DNA of 64,000 nt from contig NZ_KB899420.1 in NCBI RefSeq assembly GCF_000378205.1, positions 1 through 64,000 on the forward strand, written 5' to 3'. Below the pieces are notes generated by a model. The model was given only the letters and a program-made list of their open reading frames with translations, had not been told where the DNA came from and made no database searches. A program made the position numbers and the translations under genes. Shown here one piece after another: positions 44,223 to 52,809 of this stretch (the first letter of the stretch is position 1; each line of letters starts with the position of its first letter). The stretch is from Sediminispirochaeta bajacaliforniensis DSM 16054 (GTDB lineage: Bacteria > Spirochaetota > Spirochaetia > DSM-16054 > Sediminispirochaetaceae).

Positions 44223-45167
44223 CTACTCCAGGTCGGGGAGGCCAGCGGCCTTGAGAATTTTATGCATCAGGAGATGAGTTTTAAAGGAATCCGCTGCATT
44301 GGTAAGCATCGTCTCTCCTGCTTCGAGGCAGGAGAAAAAGTGCTCGTCTTCGGCACGAAATCCCATCTTATCAGCGACCTGAGCCCAGCCCATGGCAAGA
44401 GGCGTCATGTCGGTGGTATGGCTCTCCTCATGGTCCACGACAGTTACGGTATCGGGACAGTTGACAAGGACGCTCTTGTTATGGCCGTGCATCTGGAATG
44501 TCTCCACCCATTGCCCGCTTGCGCGATCGGCGACAAGCATACCGACGGTACCGTTCGAAAAAGTCATTTGCGCCGTCGCAAGGGTTTCATAATAAGGGTC
44601 CGTAAATTTAGAAATTGCCTGGACATCCTCACACTCACCGCAAAAGTAGCGCAGGAGATCCACCATATGGATGGCATTCTCCAACGTTGCACGATATTCC
44701 GATGCCGGCCTATTTTTCTGGGCTATGATGACATCGGGAGACAAGGTTCCGTATACTTCCTTTGCCTTTCGATATACAGGAGCATAACGGCGGTTAAAAC
44801 CGATCATCAAGGCCTTGCCGCTTTTTTCCGAGGCCTCAACCATTTCCTCCATTTCGGAAAGGCTGCATCCCATGGGTTTTTCGCTGAACACATCGAGGCC
44901 GGCGTTGAGTAACGCAAGCACATGCTCATGGTGACATTCCTTGGGAGAGAGGACAAAGGCACAATCGAGGCCAAGCTCAATCAGCTGTTCGATGTTTTCT
45001 ACGGCATGGGAAATGCCGTACCTCTCTTTTGCGCTTTGGGCACTGGCAAGACGTTTTGCGATAACACCGACCAGTTCAACATTATCCATCTCCGAAAGAA
45101 TCGGCAGATGGGCATTCTCTGCAATCGAGCCGCATCCCACCAGCCCGACTCTGAATTTCCTTTTCAT
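44223..45167 (-). CDS. Gfo/Idh/MocA-family NAD(P) oxidoreductase
   Basis: 314 residues from ATG at 45167 (GGAG six bases upstream); an ATG four codons earlier sits too close to its own AAGGAG. VGLVGCGSIAENAHLPIL is the NAD site. SEKPMG contains the catalytic Lys, and GFNRRYAPVYRKAKE follows. The usual catalytic His region is not clear. It probably oxidises a cyclic sugar, inositol or sugar acid in the cytoplasm. Confidence 0.88.
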   Translation of the reverse strand: MKRKFRVGLVGCGSIAENAHLPILSEMDNVELVGVIAKRLASAQSAKERYGISHAVENIEQLIELGLDCAFVLSPKECHHEHVLALLNAGLDVFSEKPMGCSLSEMEEMVEASEKSGKALMIGFNRRYAPVYRKAKEVYGTLSPDVIIAQKNRPASEYRATLENAIHMVDLLRYFCGECEDVQAISKFTDPYYETLATAQMTFSNGTVGMLVADRASGQWVETFQMHGHNKSVLVNCPDTVTVVDHEESHTTDMTPLAMGWAQVADKMGFRAEDEHFFSCLEAGETMLTNAADSFKTHLLMHKILKAAGLPDLE

Positions 45168-45185
45168 GCGTTTCTCCATGTCTCC

Positions 45186-45953
45186 TTAGGATTTAGCCAA
45201 AAATCCGCCGTCCACGGCGATGGTGAATCCATTCACATAGTCCGAAGCCTCTGAGGCGAGGAAGATGGCAGCCCCTGCCAAGTCTTCCGGAACTCCCCAG
45301 CGCTCCATAGGAATCCTGGTATTTGTTTCCGCCATGCGCGAAGCCTCACCCCGCATGGGAGCAGTCATGTCGGTAACCATATATCCGGGAGCAATACAGT
45401 TGACATGAATACCGTAGGGAGCCCACTCATTGCACATATGCATGGTAATCATCCTGACCGCGGCCTTCGAAGCGGTATAGGGAATAACCTTGATGCCTCC
45501 CTGATACGAGGTCATGGAGCCTATGTTTATGATCTTCCCTCCATGTCCCTGTTTGACGAACTGCCGTGCCGCAGCCTGGCAAAGGAAAAACAAACCAGTC
45601 AGATTTACATTCAGGACATCCTGCCAATCCTTACGACTGACATCCAGCGCCATTGCTCTCCTTGTAATTCCGGCGGCGTTCACCAGCACATCAATTTTCC
45701 CAAAGGCCGACACCGCCTTATCAATGATAAGATCTGGACTTTCAGGAAGTGCTACATCGAGTCGAATATTGAGGTATTCACGCCCCAAAGCTTTTACTTT
45801 CTCACGAGTTCCCGAATCATCGCTTCGTCCAACACACACAATATTGGCCCCGGCTTCGGCAAGCCCCAATGCAATGCCCTGGCCGAGTCCTCTTGTGGCC
45901 CCGGTCACCACCGCGGTCTTCCCTTCCAAGCTAAATTTCTCACAAGCCTTCAT
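45186..45953 (-). CDS. Short-chain dehydrogenase (KduD/gluconate 5-dehydrogenase-like)
   Basis: 255 residues. TGATRGLGQGIALGLAEAGA (NAD site), VNAAGITRR, NIGSMTSY with the catalytic Ser, PYTASKAAVRM with Tyr-x-x-x-Lys, and CIAPGYMVTDMT. The DGGFLAKS end and overall pattern resemble 2-deoxy-gluconate 3-dehydrogenase and gluconate 5-dehydrogenase enzymes. First gene of the second TTT operon. Confidence 0.9.
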   Translation of the reverse strand: MKACEKFSLEGKTAVVTGATRGLGQGIALGLAEAGANIVCVGRSDDSGTREKVKALGREYLNIRLDVALPESPDLIIDKAVSAFGKIDVLVNAAGITRRAMALDVSRKDWQDVLNVNLTGLFFLCQAAARQFVKQGHGGKIINIGSMTSYQGGIKVIPYTASKAAVRMITMHMCNEWAPYGIHVNCIAPGYMVTDMTAPMRGEASRMAETNTRIPMERWGVPEDLAGAAIFLASEASDYVNGFTIAVDGGFLAKS

Positions 45954-46020
45954 TATAGTTCCTTAATCTTTGTGATTTATTTTTTCACGATATGTAATCG
46001 TTATCAAAAGTATGAAAATA

Positions 46021-46137
46021 GTATTAACATGGCTTTTGTGAGGTGTCAACAAAAAACAATTTTAATTTGTTTTACCCACTAATTACGCTCCTAATATAGC
46101 ATTTTCACTTGACATCAACTTAATTTTGGATGATAAA
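46021..46137. promoter_or_regulatory. Divergent promoters between the TTT operon and the DapA-family gene
   Basis: Minus strand: TTGACA (complement of 46044-46049), 17 bases, TAATAC (complement of 46021-46026). Plus strand: TTGACA (46109-46114), 17 bases, GATAAA (46132-46137). The gap is AT-rich; I found no clear operator palindrome, and no regulator gene is adjacent. Confidence 0.7.
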
Positions 46138-46201
46138 TTTAGTTATTCATGATATTTTATCGTTTTTAAGACAGAGACATACAGAAAAAGGAGCTATAAG
46201 A

Positions 46202-47134
46202 ATGAAAAAGAAAATAGAAGGCATTGTTCCGGTAATGATCACACCCTTTACCGAAAACGACAGCATCGACTACGAAAGTCTGGAGGCTTTAATCGAATGG
46301 TACATCAGCCATGGGGCAGATGCCTTATTCGCCGTCTGCCAATCCAGTGAAATGCAATACCTCAGCCTTCAGGAAAAATCAGAACTCGCGAAATTCGTCG
46401 TCAGGACGGTAAAAGGGCGCGTTCCCGTCGTCACCTCGGGACACACAAGCGACGATCCCTATGGGCAACTCGAAGAATTAAAGGTGGCGGTTGATTCAGG
46501 CGCCGACGGTATCGTCCTGGTCTCAAACCACCTCGACCCCGGCCGCAAAGGAACAGATACCTTTATCGGCAACCTAAAATGGCTACTGGAACGGCTTCCT
46601 TCGGACTTGCCCCTGGGAATCTATGAGTGTCCGGCCCCCTACAGGCGCCTGATCTCCGATGAAGAACTCAAAGTCCTGGCCGATAGTGGGAGGTTCAGCT
46701 TCATGAAGGATGTCTCCTGTGATCTGCCAACCGTACAACGCCGTGTGGCCATCACAAAAAAGAGTGGCATGGCAATCCTCAATGCAAATGCGGCAATCGC
46801 CTGGGATGCAATGAAGGCAGGGTCCAGAGGATTCAACGGCGTCAGCACAAACTTTCATCCCGATCTATATAAATGGCTTTACTGCTCAAGCCAGGATCAT
46901 CCGGCCCTTGCCCAGGAGCTTGCGACCTTTCTGGTCCTTGCCGCCTGCACCGAAGCATACGGCTACCCCGTACTGGCAAAGATGTACCACAAGCGTTTGG
47001 GAAATTTTAAGGCTATAGGGTCCAGAACCTTTCCTTATGACGTACATGAAAAGGTATGGGGAGTCGAAGCCATACTGGATAAACTCATTGAAGGTACCGA
47101 GGCTTACAGGAAGAAAATCGCTGACCTTGGATAG
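46202..47134 (+). CDS. DapA-family aldolase/synthase
   Basis: 310 residues from ATG at 46202 after AAAGGAG; the open frame continues upstream to 46130 through the promoter. MKKKIEGIVPVMITPFTEND, the conserved Tyr in GIYECP and the Schiff-base Lys in SFMKDVS are present, but the GTTGE motif is changed to VCQSSEM. The carboxylate site is thus unusual, pointing away from dihydrodipicolinate synthase and toward a specialised lyase for a hydroxy-oxo acid. Divergent from the second TTT operon and likely part of the same pathway. Confidence 0.85.
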   Translation: MKKKIEGIVPVMITPFTENDSIDYESLEALIEWYISHGADALFAVCQSSEMQYLSLQEKSELAKFVVRTVKGRVPVVTSGHTSDDPYGQLEELKVAVDSGADGIVLVSNHLDPGRKGTDTFIGNLKWLLERLPSDLPLGIYECPAPYRRLISDEELKVLADSGRFSFMKDVSCDLPTVQRRVAITKKSGMAILNANAAIAWDAMKAGSRGFNGVSTNFHPDLYKWLYCSSQDHPALAQELATFLVLAACTEAYGYPVLAKMYHKRLGNFKAIGSRTFPYDVHEKVWGVEAILDKLIEGTEAYRKKIADLG

Positions 47135-47199
47135 TGTTTCGAATATTGGTGATCTCTATCCCCTCTCGGGCATAGAGATCACCAGGATTCCTGACAGTA
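47131..47199 (+). terminator. Long hairpin terminator carrying inverted copies of the dispersed motif
   Basis: GGTGATCTCTAT (47148-47159) and ATAGAGATCACC (47172-47183) form a 12-base stem with further pairing inside (CCC/GGG) and, with two mismatches, outside. The two flanks are versions of ATAGTGTTCGGAATCCTGGT, one direct (47131) and one inverted. The start overlaps the aldolase stop. No T-run, so termination may be factor-dependent. Confidence 0.65.
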
Positions 47200-47336
47200 G
47201 AGACCATTCATTCTTCAAACTCAGTATTTCTACAACAAATCTGTAATTCTTCATTGGCATCATATTCCGCAAAAGAACGATTTATCATACACCAAAACCT
47301 TAATCTATTCGTCTATGCTTACCGTAGGGAGGATGA

Positions 47337-47882
47337 ATGGGACACCGGCTTGAGCAGGTTTTTCGGGATCAGTACAGCGAAATGCTCCACTTCATTATTC
47401 GGCGTATCGATGATGCTGCAGAGGCGGAAGATATGCTTCAGGAAATTTTTTCCCGGGCGACGGAGCATATGAATGTTCTCGATCCCATCGAAAACCTGGT
47501 AGCTTGGCTATGGTGTTCCGTAAAAAATCGCGTGATCGACTACTATCGTGCCCGTGCTCTTCGTCGGAAGCGAGAGACAGAGCTTATCGTCGACGACGGC
47601 ACCGACGGCTTTGACCTGCTGGCCGATCTAAAACTGCCGGGGGGTGAGCATGCGTACCTACGGAGGATTATTGCGGACACCCTTTATGAGAGTCTTGATG
47701 AACTGCCCGAGTCCCAACGAGAGGTTTTCATATTACAGGCGATAGAGGGACGCACCTTTGCAGAAATTGCCGAGCTTACCGGGGAGTCGATCAATACCCT
47801 TACCGCCCGTAAACGTTACGCCGTGAAGTTTTTACGACAAAGACTAAAGGAAATCAAGGAGCTCTTACATGAGGAAATGTGA
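47337..47882 (+). CDS. ECF-type RNA polymerase sigma factor
   Basis: 181 residues, ATG after AGGGAGG. Region 2 covers about 1-75 (DQYSEMLHFIIRRIDDAAEA, EDMLQEIFSRA, LWCSVKNRVIDYYRARALRR). Region 4 covers 115-170 (LYESLDELPESQREVFILQA, FAEIAELTGESINTLTARKR). It directs RNA polymerase to specific promoters. There is no zinc-type anti-sigma gene next to it; a short membrane protein follows and may take part in its control. Function target unknown. Confidence 0.9.
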   Translation: MGHRLEQVFRDQYSEMLHFIIRRIDDAAEAEDMLQEIFSRATEHMNVLDPIENLVAWLWCSVKNRVIDYYRARALRRKRETELIVDDGTDGFDLLADLKLPGGEHAYLRRIIADTLYESLDELPESQREVFILQAIEGRTFAEIAELTGESINTLTARKRYAVKFLRQRLKEIKELLHEEM

Positions 47883-47907
47883 GGCTTACTATGCAGGAGG
47901 AAAAAAG

Positions 47908-48225
47908 ATGTTTTACCATAACAGAAAATTTCACCCATTAAGGATAGGGCTCTGGGTTATTCTGGGAATCGTTGCCACAGCGGCCTTTGCCCTTGTCCTC
48001 GGCCTTGTTGTCATGCTGCTTTGGAATTGGCTTATGCCCCCGCTTTTCGGTCTTTCCGTCATCGGCTATTGGCAGGCCTGGGGGCTGGTATTGCTAAGCC
48101 ACATCTTATTCAAAGGGGGATTACATCACGCAGGCCATTATGACAAAGGCTCGTATCATGATCGGAATGACTGGAGAGAAAAGTTCAGACAGCGATTTGA
48201 GGACGCGGAACATGATCCTCAATAA
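47908..48225 (+). CDS. Small membrane protein downstream of the ECF sigma factor
   Basis: 105 residues from ATG at 47908 (AGGAGG upstream); a longer frame from 47869 overlaps the sigma gene. Two hydrophobic segments (IGLWVILGIVATAAFALVLG and WLMPPLFGLSVIGYWQAWGL with VLLSHILF) are followed by a His-rich charged tail (GGLHHAGHYDKGSYHDRNDW). I recognise the LMPPLFGL...QAWGL pattern as recurring beside ECF sigma genes but know no assigned function. Possible membrane sensor or anti-sigma-like partner. Confidence 0.7.
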   Translation: MFYHNRKFHPLRIGLWVILGIVATAAFALVLGLVVMLLWNWLMPPLFGLSVIGYWQAWGLVLLSHILFKGGLHHAGHYDKGSYHDRNDWREKFRQRFEDAEHDPQ

Positions 48226-48775
48226 GCTTTTCCTGCAGGGTTTGAACCTGAAGGCAGAAAAGGAGGTAACTGAAATTCTCAGCTGCCTCTCCCTTCGGGA
48301 AGGATCGATAGTGGCGGACATAGGTTCGGGCGGTGGCTTTTTTGCCGTCGAGTTCGCCAGAAAAATCGGCGACACCGGTAAGGTCTACGCAGTCGACATC
48401 AGCGGAAAAAATCTCCGCTTTTTGATGGACTATGCACGGGACAAAGGGATGGAATCCCGAATCATCGCGGTTCTCGGAGAAGAAAATAGCTGTCTCCTTC
48501 CGGCGGCATCCCAGGATTTGATCTTTTCGCACAATAGCTTTCATCACATTGCCAGACCTGAGCTTTATTTTCAATCTGCCAGCCGGGCCATGAAATCAGA
48601 AGGTCGCCTTGTGGTGATCGACCGGAATAAGGAGGCAAAGGGAGGACGACACTGGGGCCACTCATCATCACCGGAGGATATATGCAGTGCCATGGAAGCG
48701 GCAGGACTCTCTTTTGAAAGTTCGCAGGAAGTCCTCAAGGGAAAGTCATTCCAAATTTTCCGAAAGTCGGTTTGA
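48212..48775 (+). CDS. SAM-dependent methyltransferase (UbiE/class I type)
   Basis: 187 residues from ATG at 48212 (GAGG nine bases upstream, 14-base overlap with the previous stop); longer starts at 48140 or 48167 overlap more. SAM motif VADIGSGGGFFAVEFA, acidic VYAVDIS, and IFSHNSFHHIARPELYF. The gene follows the sigma factor and membrane protein in one transcript. Substrate unknown. Confidence 0.8.
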   Translation: MILNKLFLQGLNLKAEKEVTEILSCLSLREGSIVADIGSGGGFFAVEFARKIGDTGKVYAVDISGKNLRFLMDYARDKGMESRIIAVLGEENSCLLPAASQDLIFSHNSFHHIARPELYFQSASRAMKSEGRLVVIDRNKEAKGGRHWGHSSSPEDICSAMEAAGLSFESSQEVLKGKSFQIFRKSV

Positions 48776-48793
48776 TTCGATAAGGTAAGTATT

Positions 48794-48818
48794 ATGGAGG
48801 GGGCACGCCCCCCTCCAT
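48794..48818. terminator. Strong hairpin between convergent methyltransferase and kinase genes
   Basis: ATGGAGGGGG (48794-48803) and CCCCCTCCAT (48809-48818) form a 10-base GC-rich stem. It overlaps the kinase stop codon on the minus strand. No T-run on either side, but its position suits bidirectional termination. Confidence 0.6.
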
Positions 48819-49603
48819 TAGTATGGGTTAAACTTCTGGATAACCTCCGCAGAAAATTTCGTACCACTATGCATACAAGATTCGATACCGTTGTTCTGCA
48901 TTACCCCATACATGAATCCGGCAATAAAGGCATCACCCGCTCCCACGGTATTTATCACAGGCACATCCATAATACCGTGGGAATAAAAGGAGTTTCCATC
49001 ATACGCCATGCTACCTTCCGGGCCAAAGGTAGCGATAATGCTTCGGGGTCCTAAGCCTTTCGTGTATATCAAAAAATCACGTACGAACGAATCCTTTTTC
49101 CCATACGAAAAAAAGGCATAATCTACAAATGGCAGGGTCGCGGTAAGGGTTTGTTCATTTTTCTGAACCGAATAGTCCATGATGATCTTACAACCGGATG
49201 CCTTAAGCTCAGGCATTAGATACAGCACATGACCGGTAAGATCCATATGCACATATTCATGTTTTTTTACAAACAGAATGTCTTCTCGCGTCGGAGTGTA
49301 GTCAGCCATAACACCGGGAATATTTTCCAAATGGACTCGATCATTTCCGTTCTTCAAGCCCATTTTAAAAATGGAAGTCGACCCCGAACGAATCTGTACA
49401 TGATCGGTATTGATAGAAAAAGAGTTCAGCGTACCGATCATTTCCCTGCCGTATTCATCATCACCGACAACGGTAACGGCAGAAGTTGCGATCCCCCTCC
49501 GGGCAAGCTGAATTATACAGTCGATACCGTTTCCTGTAGCGTAGTGAAGCCCCAAATCTTCATATACGTCGATTGTAGAAAAGCCGAAGGCTGCAACTTT
49601 CAT
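48818..49603 (-). CDS. PfkB-family sugar kinase (FrlD-like)
   Basis: 261 residues from ATG at 49603, eight bases after AAGGAG; the frame continues upstream to 49717 inside yjbQ. MKVAAFGFSTIDVYEDLGLH, YATGNGIDCIIQLARRG and NTVGAGDAFIAGFMYGVMQN with the catalytic Asp. The compact size and N-terminus resemble fructoselysine 6-kinase (FrlD) relatives. Last gene of the ABC/amidohydrolase/YjbQ operon; it may phosphorylate the imported glycated compound or sugar. Confidence 0.87.
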   Translation of the reverse strand: MKVAAFGFSTIDVYEDLGLHYATGNGIDCIIQLARRGIATSAVTVVGDDEYGREMIGTLNSFSINTDHVQIRSGSTSIFKMGLKNGNDRVHLENIPGVMADYTPTREDILFVKKHEYVHMDLTGHVLYLMPELKASGCKIIMDYSVQKNEQTLTATLPFVDYAFFSYGKKDSFVRDFLIYTKGLGPRSIIATFGPEGSMAYDGNSFYSHGIMDVPVINTVGAGDAFIAGFMYGVMQNNGIESCMHSGTKFSAEVIQKFNPY

Positions 49604-49632
49604 GACAAACACTCCTTGTACATTGTTTCTGC

Positions 49633-50061
49633 CTATTCTCCCTGGACTTGAATGAAAAGCCTCCGCTTCTGCGGACCGTCGAATTCGGCAAAATAGATAT
49701 CCTGCGCAAATCCACACTGGATAACGCCATCTTTAATGGGCAGAACAGCATGATTACCGCACAACATTGATTTTAGATGCCCCGGTGCATTCCCCCCGGT
49801 GGCACCGTAACTAGGCAGAAAATGAGAGTGCGCATAGGAATGTTCGGTTGGTATCAAACGCTCCAAAGTCTCCTCGATATCGATAGCCAGGCAGTCAAGT
49901 CGCTCATTGACCATGATACCTGAGGTAGTATGTGAAGTAATGACAAAAACAACGCCGTTTTGTATACCGGTATCTCTGACAAAATCACGAACTTTATCTG
50001 TAACAGGGATAAGCTGAAACTCTTTATCCGTTAAGTATTCTACTTCTGTTATTTTTACCAT
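49633..50061 (-). CDS. yjbQ: YjbQ-family protein (UPF0047)
   Basis: 142 residues, full-length. Family motifs VVFVITSHTTSGIMVNERLD, HSHFLPSYGATGGNAPGHLK and GNHAVLPIKDGVIQCGFAQD. YjbQ proteins carry weak thiamine-phosphate-synthase activity, but the main role is unknown. Placement inside a sugar importer operon between an amidohydrolase and a sugar kinase suggests it acts on a sugar-derived compound here. The gene ends 30 bases before the kinase start. Confidence 0.9.
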   Translation of the reverse strand: MVKITEVEYLTDKEFQLIPVTDKVRDFVRDTGIQNGVVFVITSHTTSGIMVNERLDCLAIDIEETLERLIPTEHSYAHSHFLPSYGATGGNAPGHLKSMLCGNHAVLPIKDGVIQCGFAQDIYFAEFDGPQKRRLFIQVQGE

Positions 50062-50065
50062 ATTC

Positions 50066-50917
50066 CTACCCTTCTATTCCTAAAAATGTCATTGCATTTT
50101 CACCCAATATGTCCTTTAAGGTTTCCGGACGCCAATTAAGCGATTCTATTCCACGCTTTATCCTGGCAGTTCGGAATCGGGGATTATTCGAACCAAAGAG
50201 AACCTTGCGACTTATATTATTTTCTATCCAAAGTGGTCCCATATGATGCCGCATGAGATGGTCAAAAAAGTCTTCAGGGGAATCCATATACAACAACGCC
50301 GTATCGGTATACACATTTGGATATTTCAAAACGATTGCGACCGTTTCATATATCCAGGGCCAGCCAAAATGGGCAAGGCAGAAACGCAGATCCGGATATT
50401 TGATGGCAAGCTCTTCGAAATACAAGGGATGAGAATATTTCATGGGAGTCTTGGGTTCCCACGACATACCGGCATGAAATAAAATCGGCTTATTGTAGTA
50501 CAAACATTTTTGATAGATATCATCCATGATCGGATCCTGCGGATAGAATCCCTGCTTGGATGGATGTAATTTCAGCCCCATGAGGTGTAGTTCCTCAAAA
50601 GCCTTTTCAACGATTTCGACGGCATTTTTCCGGAAAGGATCAACACTTGCAAAACCGTAAAAAAGGTCGGGAGCACTATCGACCAAGCCTCTGATCTCCT
50701 CATTTGTAATAACACAGCCCCCCATTTGCGTCGTCAAATCCAGCGGCAGCAAAACAAGTCTATCGACACCGGCAAATTGCATCTGTTTTCTCGTTAGTTC
50801 AACAGGAAAAGGTGACATGAGATCCCACCCCATTGCTTTCTTCCGAAAATCAACGTCATCCTTATTCTCACATACGTTTTCGTAAAAACCTGGATGTACA
50901 TGAATATCAATAACCAT
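50066..50917 (-). CDS. Amidohydrolase-superfamily (PF04909-type) metal-dependent hydrolase
   Basis: 283 residues. DIHVHPG (metal His pair), GLKLHPS, PILFHAGMS, CLAHFGWPW and, at the usual GSDxP aspartate site, LFGSNNPRFR. The Asp that normally binds metal and acts as base thus reads Asn, unless the alignment shifts by one. The family includes decarboxylases, lactonases and hydrolases of aromatic and sugar lactones. Third gene of the ABC operon's metabolic part. Confidence 0.82.
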   Translation of the reverse strand: MVIDIHVHPGFYENVCENKDDVDFRKKAMGWDLMSPFPVELTRKQMQFAGVDRLVLLPLDLTTQMGGCVITNEEIRGLVDSAPDLFYGFASVDPFRKNAVEIVEKAFEELHLMGLKLHPSKQGFYPQDPIMDDIYQKCLYYNKPILFHAGMSWEPKTPMKYSHPLYFEELAIKYPDLRFCLAHFGWPWIYETVAIVLKYPNVYTDTALLYMDSPEDFFDHLMRHHMGPLWIENNISRKVLFGSNNPRFRTARIKRGIESLNWRPETLKDILGENAMTFLGIEG

Positions 50918-50947
50918 AGCAATCTCCTCATGGTTGTAAGAACGTGT

Positions 50948-51802
50948 TTATCCTTTGACGGCTCCGGCTGTTAATCCCTGTACAATATATTTTTGCATAA
51001 AGATGAAAACAAAAAGAACAGGGAGGACAACCATACAGCCAAAGGCCATCGACCGGCACCATTCAATCCCATACCGTCCTACGGTATTATAAATTCCCGT
51101 GGTAACCGGCCACTTTGTTGAATCGGTTACATAGGTCAAACTATAGATCATATCGCTGTAGCCAAAGAGAAAAGAAAAAACGAAAGAAACGACAACACCC
51201 GATGAACTCATTGGCAGAATAACCCGCAAAAAGGATTGTATCGAACTACATCCGTCTATCCTTGCTGCTTCATCAATCTCTTTCGGTATGCTTAAAAAGT
51301 ATGTTCGCATCATGAGAATGCAGAAGGGGATACCGAGGGTACAGGTTGCCAGGATAGGAGCAAAAAGCGTGTTATAAATTCCAATTTTTTTAAAGATGAT
51401 AAAATTGGGGACCAAGGTTGAGATTTGTGGTAACATCTGAGAGATAAGAAAAAGAAAGATAATAATCCGTTTCCCCTTGATACGAAATCGAGCAAGGCCG
51501 TAGGCCGCCAAGATAGCTAGTGTTGCAGAAATAACCATGCACGTTCCTGCGATGATCATGCTGTTACCCAGGGCTCTTGGAATGTTGAATATTAAGGACT
51601 CAAACTGTGTAACATACGCATCAAATGAAGGATGCATTGCAATAAAATCAGGCGGGCTTTTGAAAATTTCCGGTTCGGTTTTTAGCGAACTTATAAACAT
51701 CCAATAGAGAGGAAATATCAGAAGCACAAACAGTATGATGGAAAAGAATAAATTTATTTGTTTCTTACATTTCCTATGATTCAATTGTATATGGAAACAC
51801 AT
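50948..51802 (-). CDS. ABC sugar transporter permease (MalG type)
   Basis: 284 residues with six membrane segments, EAA loop EIDEAARIDGCSSIQSFLRV and the C-terminus GLTAGAVKG. The start lies just after the MalF-type stop; an AAGAGG site sits inside the preceding gene. Works with the MalF-type subunit and an ATPase encoded elsewhere. Confidence 0.92.
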   Translation of the reverse strand: MCFHIQLNHRKCKKQINLFFSIILFVLLIFPLYWMFISSLKTEPEIFKSPPDFIAMHPSFDAYVTQFESLIFNIPRALGNSMIIAGTCMVISATLAILAAYGLARFRIKGKRIIIFLFLISQMLPQISTLVPNFIIFKKIGIYNTLFAPILATCTLGIPFCILMMRTYFLSIPKEIDEAARIDGCSSIQSFLRVILPMSSSGVVVSFVFSFLFGYSDMIYSLTYVTDSTKWPVTTGIYNTVGRYGIEWCRSMAFGCMVVLPVLFVFIFMQKYIVQGLTAGAVKG

Positions 51803-51805
51803 GTG

Positions 51806-52696
51806 TTACATAACCTCTTCTTCTTTATTAATCATTTGTATATATATCAGCCCGATAAAAAATAAGATGACAAAAAGGATATTGGAGATCACGGCACCTT
51901 GAGCGAAGTTGTATTTGACGAAAGAGGTTTTATACGAATAAATTGTCATGATTTCGGTTCCATTCACTGGTCCTCCGGCAGTCATGACATAGATCAATTC
52001 AAAACACCTGAACGTATAAACGACCCCAAGAACCAAGACAGCTTTAATTGAACTTTCCAGGCATGGAATTGTTATATGGACCAGTTTCTGAATAGTATTT
52101 GCACCATCGATGTCCGCACTTTCGTAGAGTTCATCCGGAATATTCGTTAAACCGGTAGAAAGTAAAATCATATTAAAAGGAATTCCGCTCCAGATATTGG
52201 CGATGATTACCGAGGCCATAGCAATCTTTGGAGCAAGTAACCACTCGATACGAGAATCTACGGCACCGGTCATCAAAAGAATCTCATTCAAAATGCCGCC
52301 TTTCACGCTGAAAAAGAATTTAAAGACAATTGCCGTAACCGTTGGCGGAATAATATATGGAATTAAAAGAAGCGCTCGCATAAATCTATATGACGCTGTC
52401 TCTTGCTTAAAAAGAAGTGCAAGTAAAAAGCCAATCGTAAATTGGAAAACGATACAAAAGAAGGTATATATCAATGTCAGCTTTACCGAATTATACAAAG
52501 AATCCGATGTACACACTTCTTTATAGTTATCCAGAAAAACAAAATCCTTTACATCATCCATGAGGGTAAAGACATCAACCTTTTGAAAACTCAATATGAA
52601 ATTATATATTAGTGGATAAAAGATCAGGACACTCATGAATGCAAATGCCGGTAGTATATACAGGTACCCTACACGATTTCCGTCCAGATATTTCAA
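51806..52696 (-). CDS. ABC sugar transporter permease (MalF type)
   Basis: 296 residues, six membrane segments and EAA loop LYESADIDGANTIQKLVHIT. The start follows GGAGGGATTGC. It lies after the binding-protein gene and the perfect stem-loop at 52760-52789. Confidence 0.92.
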   Translation of the reverse strand: MKYLDGNRVGYLYILPAFAFMSVLIFYPLIYNFILSFQKVDVFTLMDDVKDFVFLDNYKEVCTSDSLYNSVKLTLIYTFFCIVFQFTIGFLLALLFKQETASYRFMRALLLIPYIIPPTVTAIVFKFFFSVKGGILNEILLMTGAVDSRIEWLLAPKIAMASVIIANIWSGIPFNMILLSTGLTNIPDELYESADIDGANTIQKLVHITIPCLESSIKAVLVLGVVYTFRCFELIYVMTAGGPVNGTEIMTIYSYKTSFVKYNFAQGAVISNILFVILFFIGLIYIQMINKEEEVM

Positions 52697-52759
52697 AATG
52701 CAATCCCTCCATCAAAAGTGTCCATGTGTGTCCCCCGCCGGATATAAAAAAAGCGGTAC

Positions 52760-52789
52760 GAAATAGTGGAGGCTTTCCTCCACTATTTC
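52760..52789 (-). other. Perfect stem-loop between binding-protein and permease genes
   Basis: GAAATAGTGGAGG (52760-52772) and CCTCCACTATTTC (52777-52789) form a 13-base stem with a 4-base loop. On the minus strand, eight bases later, comes TTTTTTT, so it can act as a partial terminator that raises the binding protein above the permeases. Confidence 0.75.
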
Positions 52790-52809
52790 ATCTAAACAAG
52801 AATCCGGTC

